NCBI GenBank assembly: GCA_049650345.1
Contig: JBARZY010000044.1
Location: forward strand, 78,077-142,076
Origin: Glaciecola sp049650345
GTDB taxonomy: Bacteria > Pseudomonadota > Gammaproteobacteria > Enterobacterales > Alteromonadaceae
DNA: 64,000 bases
Direction of reading: 5' to 3'
Part shown: positions 1 to 9,588 of the stretch, one piece after another
Layout of the letters: each line of letters begins with the position of its first letter
How positions within the stretch are numbered: position 1 is the stretch's first letter
Notes under the pieces: model-generated
What the model was told of the DNA's origin: nothing
Database searches by the model: none
The model's input: only the letters and a program-made list of their open reading frames with translations
Made by a program: the position numbers and the translations under genes

Positions 1-1229
1 CCATGCAAGCCTACTACTTTTTGTTCTTTGCCTGCACAAATAAGCTTCATTTTAGTGGCTTGGCGATGCTGCGTTACCGCTGTGTACATGGCAGCAAAGC
101 TTGAATTATATACGGTGATGTCATCGCCATATTCGGCTTTAGCTTCTTCTTCAGTTAAGCCAATGGTACCAATGGTAGGGTGGCTAAATACTACTGTAGG
201 AATTAGGTCATAATCCATATGAGCGTTGTCTTGCCCGTTAAAAAGACGTTCTGACAACAAGCGACCTGCTTTTACCGCTACCGGGGTTAAATCAATTTTA
301 CCAATGTTGTCGCCGACTGCATAAATGTTTTGGGCACGGGTATTTTGAAACTTATCCACTTCAATATAACCGCGCTTGTCTAGTGTCACATCAGTATTTT
401 CAATATTGATTTTGTCGTTTGCGGGTTCACGACCAATAGCCCAAATGAGTACGTCTGCTTCTAAACTGCGCTCACCGTTTAACTGCACCAACAAACTACC
501 GTCATTTTGTTTTTCAATTTTTTCGACTTCTGTGTGTGCATGCAAATTAATACCGTCTTCTTGCATAATTTCGGTAAGCGTGTCTGACAGCATATCATCA
601 AACCCGCGTAGCGGTTTTTCGCGGCGAACTAACAAATGTGTTTCACTGCCCAACGAATGCAATACGCCTGCAAGTTCTACCGCAATATATCCAGCACCCA
701 CCACGACTACTTTTTTGGGTTGTTGTTTTAATGCAAAGAAACCGTCGGAGTCTAGGCCCAATTCTGCGCCAGGTACAGGGGGTTTAATGGGTCTGCCGCC
801 AGTGGCAATAGTAATGTGATCAGCGGTGTATACTACACCGTCTACTTCTACACTGTTGTTACTCACAAAACGCGCAAATCCCTTAATAAGGGTAACGCCG
901 TTGTTGCCTAATACTCGGTCATACGACTGATGAATGCGGTCAATGTAGGCTTCACGACTGGCAATAAGCGTTTCCCAACTAAAACTGTTAACTGTTACAT
1001 CAAAACCATAATCGGGAGCGTATTTATGAATGGCTTCAGCAACTTGTGCGCCATACCACATGGCTTTTTTGGGTACGCAACCTACGTTTACGCATGTACC
1101 ACCAATATCTTTGGCTTCAATAATGGCGGCTTTTTTGCCATAACGAGAAGCTCTATTGGCCGAGGCTATGCCGCCACTGCCGCCGCCAATACATATATAA
1201 TCAAAATGGGTATCTGCTTTATTTTCCAA
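1..1229 (-). CDS. gorA: Glutathione-disulfide reductase, 3' end cut by the window edge
   Basis: FAD- and NADPH-dependent reductase that regenerates reduced glutathione in the cytoplasm. About 409 residues are visible. The N-terminus carries the FAD dinucleotide-binding motif GGGSGG and the redox-active disulfide in GGTCVNVGCVPKK. A second nucleotide-binding motif, VVGAGYIAVELAG, follows mid-protein, and then the AVGD motif. The last part, which in the E. coli enzyme holds the catalytic HPT segment, lies beyond position 1. No ATG is available: an in-frame stop lies about 11 codons upstream of a TTG at 1227-1229, which is the best start (first residues MENKADTHFDYIC). It is divergent from prlC, with a promoter region of about 230 bp between them. 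Identification is secure; only the exact start is uncertain. Confidence 0.95.
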   Translation of the reverse strand, partial: MENKADTHFDYICIGGGSGGIASANRASRYGKKAAIIEAKDIGGTCVNVGCVPKKAMWYGAQVAEAIHKYAPDYGFDVTVNSFSWETLIASREAYIDRIHQSYDRVLGNNGVTLIKGFARFVSNNSVEVDGVVYTADHITIATGGRPIKPPVPGAELGLDSDGFFALKQQPKKVVVVGAGYIAVELAGVLHSLGSETHLLVRREKPLRGFDDMLSDTLTEIMQEDGINLHAHTEVEKIEKQNDGSLLVQLNGERSLEADVLIWAIGREPANDKINIENTDVTLDKRGYIEVDKFQNTRAQNIYAVGDNIGKIDLTPVAVKAGRLLSERLFNGQDNAHMDYDLIPTVVFSHPTIGTIGLTEEEAKAEYGDDITVYNSSFAAMYTAVTQHRQATKMKLICAGKEQKVVGLH

Positions 1230-1475
1230 AATATTATTCCAATTCAGTAAAGAGTTTTACGCGTTACAATGGCACTCTTGTATGCAGCGCATAGGGTTAT
1301 TGTAACGTAATATGCCAACTAGACCGTATATTTCAAGTTTTCCTTACACATTTGTACAGTTATATAGTATCAGGCAGTGATTTAAGTTTGCTATTAGCTT
1401 GTGTTTTTATAAATACACCCAATAAATATTTATTAAACAGTCAAATTTCGTCTTTTACAGGTGTCGTCATTAATC

Positions 1476-3530
1476 ATGAATATTAACAAAATTTCCAGCG
1501 ATAAAGCGTTAAGCGCATTAGCCAATAATCCTATTTTTTCGGCGATACAGCCCAGCAATATTGAACAAGAGCTCTTAGCAGCAATTGCACACTGTAAAAC
1601 GGTAATTGAAGACGTTGTGAAAAGCGGTGAAGTATCTTTCGCTAATGTAGTCAGTAAGTTAGAAGAGGCCGACGATGCCCTTAGTAAATTCTTTTCGCCC
1701 ATTAGCCACATGAATTCAGTGGTGAGTTCTGACGAATTACGCGCCGCTCACGATGCATGTTTGCCGCATTTGTCTGAGTATTCTACATTTGTAGGGCAAC
1801 ATACTGAGCTTTGCGCGCTTTACAAGGCCTTGGCGGAATCAGACGAATTTGAGGAGTTAAGCGTGGCCCAGCAAAAAGTCGTGACTAATGCAGTACGCGA
1901 TTTTGAATTATCTGGTGTGGCATTAGCACCCGGTAAAAAAGCCAAATATGCTGAGATGCAAGCGCGTTTATCTGATTTATCCTCACAGTTTTCGAATAAT
2001 TTAATGGATGCAACCCTCGCTTTTAGTAAACATATTGAAGATAAAGAGGCACTAGCAGGTTTGCCGCAAAGCGCATTAGATGCAGCTGCGCAGGCCGCTC
2101 ATCAAAAAGACTTACAAGGGTATTTATTTACCTTAGATATACCAAGCTATTTACCTGTAATGATGTATGCCGATAATCGTGAACTACGCGAACACATGTA
2201 CACGGCCTTTGTTACGCGGGCCTCAGAGCACAGTAACGATGGAAAATTTGATAACACAGCGATTATTGATGAAACGCTAATGTTACGTCAGCAAATTGCT
2301 CATTTATTAGGTTTTTCGCATTACGCTGATTATTCACTTGCCACAAAAATGGCGCAATCAAGTGAGCAGGTCATTGCGTTTTTAGAAGACTTAGCGGCTA
2401 AATCAAAACCCCAAGCAGAGCTTGAAAAGCAAGAAATAGAAGCGTTTGCTAAGGCCAACTATGGCGAAGACAACCTACAAGCGTGGGACTATGCTTACTA
2501 TGCTGAAAAGCTGAAACAAGAAAAGTATGCGGTTTCAGACGAAGCGTTACGCCCGTATTTTCCTGAGCAACGAGTGCTCAGTGGATTATTTGAAGTCGTC
2601 CATCGCCTATATGGTCTAGAGGTTGTTGAGGTCGAGAACGTAGACACTTGGCACAAAGATGTCAGATTTTTCGAAATTCATGACAGCATTGGTCGCTTGC
2701 GCGGTAGCTTTTATCTTGACTTGTATGCGCGCGCGAAAAAACGCGGCGGTGCTTGGATGGACGAATGCCGAGTTAGGCGCACCACCGAATCGGGTGAGCT
2801 ACAAAGCCCAGTTGCTTATTTAACCTGTAATTTTTCAGGTCCCGTTGGCAATAAACCTGCTTTGTTTACTCACGATGAGGTGATTACCTTATTCCATGAA
2901 TTTGGACATGGCATTCACCACATGCTAACTCAAGTTGACGTAGGCGGAGTGTCGGGTATTAACGGTGTTGCATGGGATGCGGTTGAACTGCCCAGCCAGT
3001 TCTTAGAAAATTGGTGTTGGCAACCAGAGGCCTTATCTTTTATATCAGGCCACTTCGAAACCAGTGAGCCTTTGCCACAAGATTTACTGGACAAAATGTT
3101 AGCGGCTCGTAACTTTCAATCCGCCATGCAAATGGTTCGTCAGCTAGAGTTTAGTTTGTTTGATTTTAAACTGCATCAACAAGCAGAGCCAACACAGTCT
3201 GTGCAAGCGCTGCTAGATGAAGTGCGCAAGCAAGTATCGGTGACAATACCGCCTGCGTTTAACAAATTTCAAAATAGCTTTGGGCATATTTTTGCCGGTG
3301 GCTATGCTGCTGGATACTACAGTTACAAGTGGGCCGAGGTGTTGTCTGCAGATGCGTTTTCGCGTTTTGAAGAAGAGGGCATATTTAACCATCAAACCGG
3401 GCAAGATTTCTTAAATCATATTCTTGAGAAAGGCGGTTCGCAAGAGCCCATGGAATTATTCACGGCCTTTAGAGGGCGCGAGCCAAATACCGATGCCTTG
3501 CTGCGTCATTCAGGTATTGTTGACGCATAA
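1476..3530 (+). CDS. prlC: Oligopeptidase A (M3 family zinc metallopeptidase)
   Basis: Cytoplasmic endopeptidase that degrades short peptides such as cleaved signal peptides. The M3 zinc site HEFGHGIHHM is visible at about residue 465, and the downstream glutamate ligand is expected in the VELPSQFLENW segment. Length from ATG 1476 is 684 residues, close to E. coli OpdA/PrlC. A GTG at 1461 in the same frame would add five residues (MSSLI). Neither start has a strong ribosome-binding site, so ATG was preferred. It stands alone, divergent from gorA, and is followed by a long perfect hairpin. Confidence 0.95.
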   Translation: MNINKISSDKALSALANNPIFSAIQPSNIEQELLAAIAHCKTVIEDVVKSGEVSFANVVSKLEEADDALSKFFSPISHMNSVVSSDELRAAHDACLPHLSEYSTFVGQHTELCALYKALAESDEFEELSVAQQKVVTNAVRDFELSGVALAPGKKAKYAEMQARLSDLSSQFSNNLMDATLAFSKHIEDKEALAGLPQSALDAAAQAAHQKDLQGYLFTLDIPSYLPVMMYADNRELREHMYTAFVTRASEHSNDGKFDNTAIIDETLMLRQQIAHLLGFSHYADYSLATKMAQSSEQVIAFLEDLAAKSKPQAELEKQEIEAFAKANYGEDNLQAWDYAYYAEKLKQEKYAVSDEALRPYFPEQRVLSGLFEVVHRLYGLEVVEVENVDTWHKDVRFFEIHDSIGRLRGSFYLDLYARAKKRGGAWMDECRVRRTTESGELQSPVAYLTCNFSGPVGNKPALFTHDEVITLFHEFGHGIHHMLTQVDVGGVSGINGVAWDAVELPSQFLENWCWQPEALSFISGHFETSEPLPQDLLDKMLAARNFQSAMQMVRQLEFSLFDFKLHQQAEPTQSVQALLDEVRKQVSVTIPPAFNKFQNSFGHIFAGGYAAGYYSYKWAEVLSADAFSRFEEEGIFNHQTGQDFLNHILEKGGSQEPMELFTAFRGREPNTDALLRHSGIVDA

Positions 3531-3540
3531 CAAGTGCGCA

Positions 3541-3578
3541 AATAGTGATAGTGGTGTTTATACACCACTATCACTATT
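3541..3578 (+). terminator. Perfect 17-bp hairpin after prlC, without a T-tract
   Basis: Bases 3541-3557 are the exact reverse complement of 3562-3578, giving a 17-bp stem with a four-base loop (TTAT). It begins 10 bases after the prlC stop. The T-run of an intrinsic terminator is missing on both strands, so it may stabilise the mRNA 3' end or be a Rho-assisted terminator. The structure is directly visible; the function is inferred. Confidence 0.6.
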
Positions 3579-3584
3579 GAAAAA

Positions 3585-3612
3585 TTGACTGTACGCAGTC
3601 GCTATTTACTAT
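3585..3612 (+). promoter_or_regulatory. Probable sigma-70 promoter of the flavin oxidoreductase gene
   Basis: TTGACT at 3585-3590 and TACTAT at 3607-3612 are separated by 16 bases, placing the start of transcription about 40 bases ahead of the ATG at 3660. It lies just after the prlC hairpin. Judged by eye from consensus similarity only. Confidence 0.45.
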
Positions 3613-3659
3613 AGATATTCGGTAACGCTTGTTCGTTAAGCAAATAATAAGGATGTAAT

Positions 3660-4763
3660 ATGAGTACTTCAGCTACTGCTTTGTTCAGCCCGTTTTCACT
3701 GTCTTCACTCACGCTTTCCAATCGTGTGGTTATGGCACCCATGACTCGCCAATTTTCTCCAAACGGGGTGCCAACCAAAGATGTTGCTGCTTACTACAAA
3801 CGCCGCGCAAAAGGTGGTACCGGTCTTATTATTACCGAAGGCACTACCATCGACGATCCGGTTGCTACCATGGACGCTAACATCCCTAATTTTCACACTC
3901 CCGAAGCACTTATGGCATGGCAACACGTAGTTAATGAAGTGCACAGCGAAGGTGGGAAAATTATGCCGCAATTGTGGCATGTGGGCATGGCTCGTGTGGC
4001 TAACAAAGCGCCCCACCCAGAGCTACCAAGTGCTGGCCCTTCAGGTTTATTCAAGCCATCAAAGGTAGGCAGTGAACCCATGACGCAAGCGCATATAGAA
4101 CGGGTTATTGAGGGCTTTGCAAAAGCTGCATATCAAGCGCAAAAAATAGGCATGGACGGCGTTGAAATTCATGGTGCCCACGGCTATTTAATTGATCAAT
4201 TCTTCTGGGAAGGAACCAACCAACGCAACGATAGTTGGGGCGGCAGCTTAATTAAACGAACACGCTTTGCGGTTGAAATTATAAAAGCGGTTAGAGCGGC
4301 AACATCGCCCGATTTTCCGATTGTGCTGAGGTATTCACAGTGGAAACAGCAAGATTATAGTGCTCGGTTGGCACAAACACCCCAAGAGTTAGAGGCCTTT
4401 TTAACCCCTTTGAGCGAAGCGGGCGTTGATATCTTTCATTGTTCGCAGAGGCGTTATTGGGAGAGTGAATTTGACAATAGTGAGCTTAATCTGGCGGGTT
4501 GGACTAAAAAAATAACAGGGAAGCCTACAATTACAGTAGGCTCGGTAGGCTTGAACCAAGACTTTTTCGGTGCATTCAAAGGCGAGGGATCAGATACTCG
4601 CTCTGTAGATGATCTAATAGACCGCTTACAGGCTAACGAGTTTGATTTAGTGGCTGTTGGTAGAGCCCTGCTGCAGGACCCTGACTGGGCTAACAAAATT
4701 CGCGATAATCGACTGCAAGAGTTGCAAGAGTATTCAGGCAAAGCGCTTGCAAGTTTACGTTAA
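3660..4763 (+). CDS. Old-yellow-enzyme family NADH:flavin oxidoreductase
   Basis: FMN-containing TIM-barrel ene-reductase of the NemA/OYE family, acting on activated C=C bonds or nitro compounds with NAD(P)H. The sequence shows the N-terminal SNRVVMAPMTR segment, the active-site stretch IHGAHGYLIDQFF at about residue 173 and the characteristic RNDSWGGS motif. The C-terminal phosphate-binding region TVGSVG is followed by FDLVAVGRALLQDPDW. Length 367 residues is normal. A ribosome-binding AAGGA lies just upstream of the ATG. Its stop codon almost touches that of the convergent glycosylase gene (one base between). The physiological substrate cannot be told from sequence. Confidence 0.9.
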   Translation: MSTSATALFSPFSLSSLTLSNRVVMAPMTRQFSPNGVPTKDVAAYYKRRAKGGTGLIITEGTTIDDPVATMDANIPNFHTPEALMAWQHVVNEVHSEGGKIMPQLWHVGMARVANKAPHPELPSAGPSGLFKPSKVGSEPMTQAHIERVIEGFAKAAYQAQKIGMDGVEIHGAHGYLIDQFFWEGTNQRNDSWGGSLIKRTRFAVEIIKAVRAATSPDFPIVLRYSQWKQQDYSARLAQTPQELEAFLTPLSEAGVDIFHCSQRRYWESEFDNSELNLAGWTKKITGKPTITVGSVGLNQDFFGAFKGEGSDTRSVDDLIDRLQANEFDLVAVGRALLQDPDWANKIRDNRLQELQEYSGKALASLR

Positions 4764-4764
4764 A

Positions 4765-5454
4765 CTACTGCAATCCAACGTAGTTATCACCACTTGAATA
4801 AGCAATTATCATAGAGATCTCTTGTAACGAGCGGTCAGACTGTTTTCGCCATTCATTAAAACAAGCTTGAATGGCTAATTGGCTGCGTTTACTTTGTAAG
4901 CCGCCATCTATTAACTTATGGGCCCTAAAATACGCTTCAACATCTCGCGACAAAATATAGGTGTCTTTACCAATTGCCCTAAGTGCGTAAGGCCCTGTAT
5001 TACCTCCTAAGCGTACGCCATGTTGTTTTAAATAGACCCACAAACCTACGGTGTCATCATTAGGCCAATTTGCTAGCCATTTTCCTACACTGCCATGAGC
5101 ACTAATAATGTCTTGCAACATATTGGCGTTGTCTCGAATAGTACGCACCTTATTTAAATTGCGTATAATCGACGGATCAGTCGCTTTTTTTTCTAACATT
5201 TCGTCGGGCATCATTAAAATTTTGCCAATATCAAATTGCCAAAATACTTCTTCAAAGCTGGGCCATTTTTGACGCACCACACGCCAAACGAAACCCGACT
5301 GAAACACTTTCTTAGTAAGTTCTGCCAGCACGTGGCTATCATCCAACTTACATAGTTGTTCATCTGTAAGAGGCTTAGCTAATATGCTTTCGAGGTGTTT
5401 TACACCGCCTTTGCGTTTTGCGGCGCGTTGATAAATTGTGGAAAACTTTTCCAT
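4765..5454 (-). CDS. Tag-like DNA-3-methyladenine glycosylase I family protein
   Basis: Member of the HhH-GPD base-excision-repair glycosylase superfamily, in the branch usually labelled DNA-3-methyladenine glycosylase I. Recognisable segments are FSTIYQRAAKRKGG at the N-terminus, VFQSGFVWRVVRQKWPSFEE, and LGGNTGPYALRAIGKDTYIL followed by SRDVEAYFRAH. The zinc-binding Cys/His set that closes the fold in E. coli Tag is not seen, so this is the divergent branch and its base specificity is uncertain. It is 229 residues long, with the ATG at 5452-5454. It is convergent with the OYE gene. Confidence 0.75.
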   Translation of the reverse strand: MEKFSTIYQRAAKRKGGVKHLESILAKPLTDEQLCKLDDSHVLAELTKKVFQSGFVWRVVRQKWPSFEEVFWQFDIGKILMMPDEMLEKKATDPSIIRNLNKVRTIRDNANMLQDIISAHGSVGKWLANWPNDDTVGLWVYLKQHGVRLGGNTGPYALRAIGKDTYILSRDVEAYFRAHKLIDGGLQSKRSQLAIQACFNEWRKQSDRSLQEISMIIAYSSGDNYVGLQ

Positions 5455-5701
5455 GGGTAAGATTACACTTAACGATTAATGATAACTTTATGTTAACCCA
5501 AACGCAGTTTGCAGTGCTACAGATCAATAAAATTACAGTAATCTTCCTAAAAACCATTTAGTGCAGAAAACAAACTATAATGTTTTCAGAGGTATGGCAG
5601 ACAATACATCCAGTCATATATAAATACTATCTGAACTATACTATAGTTTATTTAAGTGTTGGGGCGTTCCCAATTTTCATGCACAAATAAAGGTCAATGC
5701 G

Positions 5702-8700
5702 ATGGTGTTAACATTGATTATCCGCTTTATCTTTGCTCTTCATTTACTGTTTGTAGCACTGTCTTTCAATGCGGTCTCGGCTCCTTTAAATATTCATAAT
5801 TATCAATCGTATAGTTTAAAGCAAGGCCTATCACAGGTTGCGGTTTACGATATTGAAGAAGATGCCAATGGTTATATTTGGATTGCAACACAACGGGGTG
5901 TAAATCGTTTTGATGGCCACGATTTCATTAATGTTGAAAGTTTTGACCAGCAACAAGTCGGTCTAACCGGCTCTATGGTTTTAGACATAGAACTTGACAT
6001 TACAACCGGTGATTTATGGTTTGCCACCCGAACTGGCCTAGATGTGTTGCGCGCAAAAACGGGTAAGTACGAAACACTGCCTACGTTAATGGATGACCTA
6101 GGCAGTGTAGAAGCACTTACTATTCATATAGACCGTAATGGCAATATATGGGTTGGTACCAAAACTTCATTGTACGTGCTTAATAAAGGGGCTGAATACA
6201 TTACTGAGGTGCCTTATGCTGCAGGTGTATTAGCAACTATAGACATGAAAATGTCGCCGCAAGGCGTGTTGTGGATAAGCACCCCACAAGGTGTGCAGCG
6301 GTACGACACCAAAACCACGAATTGGCTGCCCACAATACTGCAAACAACATTGCCATCTCAGTTGTTTTTTGATCGTCATGAAAATTTGTGGGTAGCAACC
6401 AATGGCAATGGTGTATTCTTGCTTCGGCCTGTCCAACCAAGCGAGAACATGGCGCAGGAATATTCCATAGCAAAACATATTTCTATGGAAAATGGCTTGG
6501 TTAGCAACATAGTACAAGATATACAAGAGGCAGAAAATGGCGATATTTGGCTTGCCACCACCGATGGTATATCGATAGTCAGTGCATCGGATCATACTGC
6601 TAAGAGTATGCCGAAACTCTCGCTCACCACACTCACATCACTTGATAAAAATACATATGTGGGAAATGCTTTATCGCTGTTTCATCATTCCGATGGGTTT
6701 GTCTTTGTGGGCACGCTCACCAATGGTTTTTATGTGCTAAACGCAAACAAAACAATGTTTACCAATGCTTCAATAGATGATGGCAAAATTCCTTATTCGG
6801 TAACTATAGATGCAAATGATAATGCTTGGATACCAACTGATTCAGGTGTGTACAAAATGGACAAACAACATAAGGTACACGGTCCATATACTGAAAAAAC
6901 TAATCTCAATACGCAGACGGTGTCTAATATTTTACAAGATGCTTATTACTCTACTCGGCATAATGAATTGTATTTAGGCTCAAGAATAGGTTTGCGTAAA
7001 TTGAACAAGGAGTCGTTAAGTGTAGAAAAAATGGCATTTCAAACAGCATTAGTTTATTCGATTAGCCCTGAAGAGAATGGACACCTGTATTTAAGCACTC
7101 GCCATTCAGGTTTATTTTTGTACGATCCAATCAATCAAAACATTATTAATCATTGGACCATTCCCTTGTCTTTTGAGGTGGTAGCAATTGATGATACGCA
7201 TATTTTGGTGCCTAGTACTAACGGCCTTTACTTAATTAACAAAAACACTGATATTGTTAAGGTGTATCGCCATAAGGGGGATGTATCAAATAGTTTGCCA
7301 TATAACGTGGTTACTTGGGTATCAAAGCGCAAGAATGGAGAATACTTTGTTGGTACACAAGGTAAAGGCTTACACTTGATGCGTTATTCATCGATAGATG
7401 ATACCCCCACGTTTACGCCATTGTTCCCAAATACCGATCTTGGACGATTGTCGATAGGCGCTGTGATAAAGGGGGCCTATGGTGACTATTGGATCACCAC
7501 TACTGAAGGGATTGTTCAATTGACAGAAGACCTTAGCCAAGTGACATTTTTTGGAAAAAGCGATGGTGTAAATGCTTCTGGCTATTTTATTGGGTCTGCT
7601 GATGTCAATTCTAACGGCCGAATTTACTTTGCTGGCGTGGGCAATATGACGCATTTTCATCCAAGTGAAATTACCCATCAAAAAAGCTTTCCAAGACTAC
7701 AGTTGACGAATATTAGCATGTTAAATGACGACCAAAGAAAGCTCATTCAACAACCGCTAAAAACAACTCACATTATCAATCAGCAGAAACTTACTTTGCC
7801 TCCCAACAACTTAGTAGTAAGCTTCGATTTTGCGGCACTAGAGTTTGGTAGTGCTGACAAAATTGAATATGCATATATGCTAGAAGGTTTTCACCAGGAT
7901 TGGCAATACACCGACTCACGCGCCAGAAACGCCACCTTTACGAATTTAGCCGCGGGTGATTACGTATTTAAAGTGAAGTCAACTAATCGTTATCAGACAT
8001 GGAATGATGACGTTCTGTCCTTGAATATTAAAGTGTTATCGCCTTGGTGGCGCACAAAGTTAGCGGTGGTAATTTGGCTTTGTTTATTAGCTATTAGTAT
8101 TTTGCTCATTTACAAATGGCGAACCTACGCCTTACATCAGCGCGAGCAAGTATTAACTGCACTGGTAAAAGAGAAAACACTTGATTTAGAAGCACTAAAT
8201 ACGCAATTAAAACAGTTGTCTATGCGCGACCCCTTAACCTCAATGTTAAATAGGCGTGGGTTTAAAGAGTGTGCGCAAGCAGAAATAGCCAGATGCGCCA
8301 GAAATCAATTTGCCTGCTCAATTGTGTTGTTCGATGTTGACAACTTTAAACTGCTAAATGATCAATACGGACATGACTTTGGTGACTCGGTATTAGTCAA
8401 CATGAGCCAAGTGATTAACGAAAATGTGCGCAAAGGTGACATCGTTGCACGATGGGGCGGAGAAGAGTTTATTATTTTGTTGCCCAACACAGCCTTAGCA
8501 GAAGCCAAAAGCTTTGCTGAGACATTAAATGCTTGCGTTTCACAAACACAAACGATTAGTGGTGTGAGTATTAGCACCTCGTTTTCTGCGGGTGTGGTTG
8601 AAATGCAAACCAATAGCTCATTAGATGATTGCATAGGGCGTGCTGACTTGTTGTTATATCGCGCAAAACAAGCGGGCCGCAATCAAGTTTGCGTTGACGC

Positions 8701-8710
8701 TGTAAATTAG
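5702..8710 (+). CDS. Membrane diguanylate cyclase with periplasmic two-component-regulator propeller
   Basis: Predicted sensor that makes cyclic di-GMP. The order is: signal peptide (residues 1-27, ending NAVSA); a long series of Reg_prop beta-propeller repeats with the recurrent pattern 'G-x-I/L-W-x-A/G-T' (for example GYIWIATQRGVNRF and GNIWVGTKTSLYVL); a Y_Y_Y domain near 700-780; one membrane helix at about 784-806; a short coiled coil; and a GGDEF domain at about 840-1000. The cyclase signature is RWGGEEF and the domain opens with RDPLTSMLNRRGF. An RKGD inhibitory-site motif sits exactly five residues before GGEEF, so both catalysis and product feedback look intact. No histidine kinase domain is present. 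The ligand is unknown; related propeller sensors often respond to polysaccharide breakdown products. Confidence 0.92.
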   Translation: MVLTLIIRFIFALHLLFVALSFNAVSAPLNIHNYQSYSLKQGLSQVAVYDIEEDANGYIWIATQRGVNRFDGHDFINVESFDQQQVGLTGSMVLDIELDITTGDLWFATRTGLDVLRAKTGKYETLPTLMDDLGSVEALTIHIDRNGNIWVGTKTSLYVLNKGAEYITEVPYAAGVLATIDMKMSPQGVLWISTPQGVQRYDTKTTNWLPTILQTTLPSQLFFDRHENLWVATNGNGVFLLRPVQPSENMAQEYSIAKHISMENGLVSNIVQDIQEAENGDIWLATTDGISIVSASDHTAKSMPKLSLTTLTSLDKNTYVGNALSLFHHSDGFVFVGTLTNGFYVLNANKTMFTNASIDDGKIPYSVTIDANDNAWIPTDSGVYKMDKQHKVHGPYTEKTNLNTQTVSNILQDAYYSTRHNELYLGSRIGLRKLNKESLSVEKMAFQTALVYSISPEENGHLYLSTRHSGLFLYDPINQNIINHWTIPLSFEVVAIDDTHILVPSTNGLYLINKNTDIVKVYRHKGDVSNSLPYNVVTWVSKRKNGEYFVGTQGKGLHLMRYSSIDDTPTFTPLFPNTDLGRLSIGAVIKGAYGDYWITTTEGIVQLTEDLSQVTFFGKSDGVNASGYFIGSADVNSNGRIYFAGVGNMTHFHPSEITHQKSFPRLQLTNISMLNDDQRKLIQQPLKTTHIINQQKLTLPPNNLVVSFDFAALEFGSADKIEYAYMLEGFHQDWQYTDSRARNATFTNLAAGDYVFKVKSTNRYQTWNDDVLSLNIKVLSPWWRTKLAVVIWLCLLAISILLIYKWRTYALHQREQVLTALVKEKTLDLEALNTQLKQLSMRDPLTSMLNRRGFKECAQAEIARCARNQFACSIVLFDVDNFKLLNDQYGHDFGDSVLVNMSQVINENVRKGDIVARWGGEEFIILLPNTALAEAKSFAETLNACVSQTQTISGVSISTSFSAGVVEMQTNSSLDDCIGRADLLLYRAKQAGRNQVCVDAVN

Positions 8711-8781
8711 CACTCATACGCTCGCAGTTACCTCAACTTTACGATAAACTTTAGCTATTAATAAAAGTCATTAGAGCCACT

Positions 8782-9588
8782 ATGTCAACGGTTGAAGAAA
8801 ACACCCAAACAGCGCCTTCCGCAACAGCCAACAATCAATCGGCAGAGCAACAAACTACCGATTTTGGTTTTACGCAGGTAGAGACATCCAAAAAAGCCGA
8901 CATGGTGGCTGAGGTCTTTCATTCTGTTGCCGCAAAATACGATGTCATGAATGACTTAATGTCGTTTGGTATACATAGAATATGGAAACGTTTTACGATT
9001 GACTCAAGTGGCGTCAAGTCAGGCCAAAAAGTGCTTGATTTAGCCGGTGGAACTGGTGATTTAGCAGCTAAATTTAGCCGTATTGTTGGCAACAGTGGTC
9101 AAGTAGTGCTTGCCGATATCAACCATAGCATGTTGAATGTAGGAAAAGATAAACTGATCAATATGGGCATTATGGGCAACTTGCATTATGTACAAGCAAA
9201 CGCTGAGGCATTGCCATTCCCAGACAATCACTTTGACCTTATCACCATTGCGTTTGGTCTGCGCAACGTTACCGACAAATCAAAAGCATTGGCCTCGATG
9301 TATCGTGTGCTGAAACCTGGCGGGCGTTTATTGGTGTTAGAGTTTTCAAAACCCACAAGTGAAGCTTTAAACAAGGCGTACGATGCCTATTCATTTTATT
9401 TGTTACCGCAAATGGGTAAATTGGTTGCAAATGATGCTGAAAGTTATCGTTACCTGGCAGAGTCAATCCGTATGCATCCTGATCAAGACACCTTAGAAAA
9501 CATGATGCAAGAGGTGGGCTTTGAACAAACACAATACACCAATTTGACGGGTGGCATTGTTGCTTTGCACAAAGGGTTTAAATTTTAA
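8782..9588 (+). CDS. ubiE: Ubiquinone/menaquinone biosynthesis C-methyltransferase
   Basis: SAM-dependent methyltransferase that methylates the ring carbon of the demethylated benzoquinol (and of demethylmenaquinol). The SAM-binding motif VLDLAGGTGDLA is visible at about residue 83, and the UbiE signatures YDVMNDLMSFGIHRIWKR and FDLITIAFGLRNV are present. The 268-residue protein has an N-terminal extension of about 15 polar residues (Thr/Gln/Ala-rich) compared with E. coli UbiE. First gene of ubiE-ubiJ-ubiB; its stop overlaps the next start (TAATG). Confidence 0.97.
   Translation: MSTVEENTQTAPSATANNQSAEQQTTDFGFTQVETSKKADMVAEVFHSVAAKYDVMNDLMSFGIHRIWKRFTIDSSGVKSGQKVLDLAGGTGDLAAKFSRIVGNSGQVVLADINHSMLNVGKDKLINMGIMGNLHYVQANAEALPFPDNHFDLITIAFGLRNVTDKSKALASMYRVLKPGGRLLVLEFSKPTSEALNKAYDAYSFYLLPQMGKLVANDAESYRYLAESIRMHPDQDTLENMMQEVGFEQTQYTNLTGGIVALHKGFKF

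Noticed and set aside
376..1250. Two plus-strand open frames opposite gorA (376-819 and 930-1250)
   Set aside because: They lie antisense to the clearly coding glutathione reductase; their products show low-complexity Ser/Cys or Gly-rich content and no ribosome-binding site.
5455..5701. Repeated AACTATA / CTATAGTT words before the diguanylate cyclase gene
   Set aside because: Short AT-rich words expected by chance; no ordered operator pattern.
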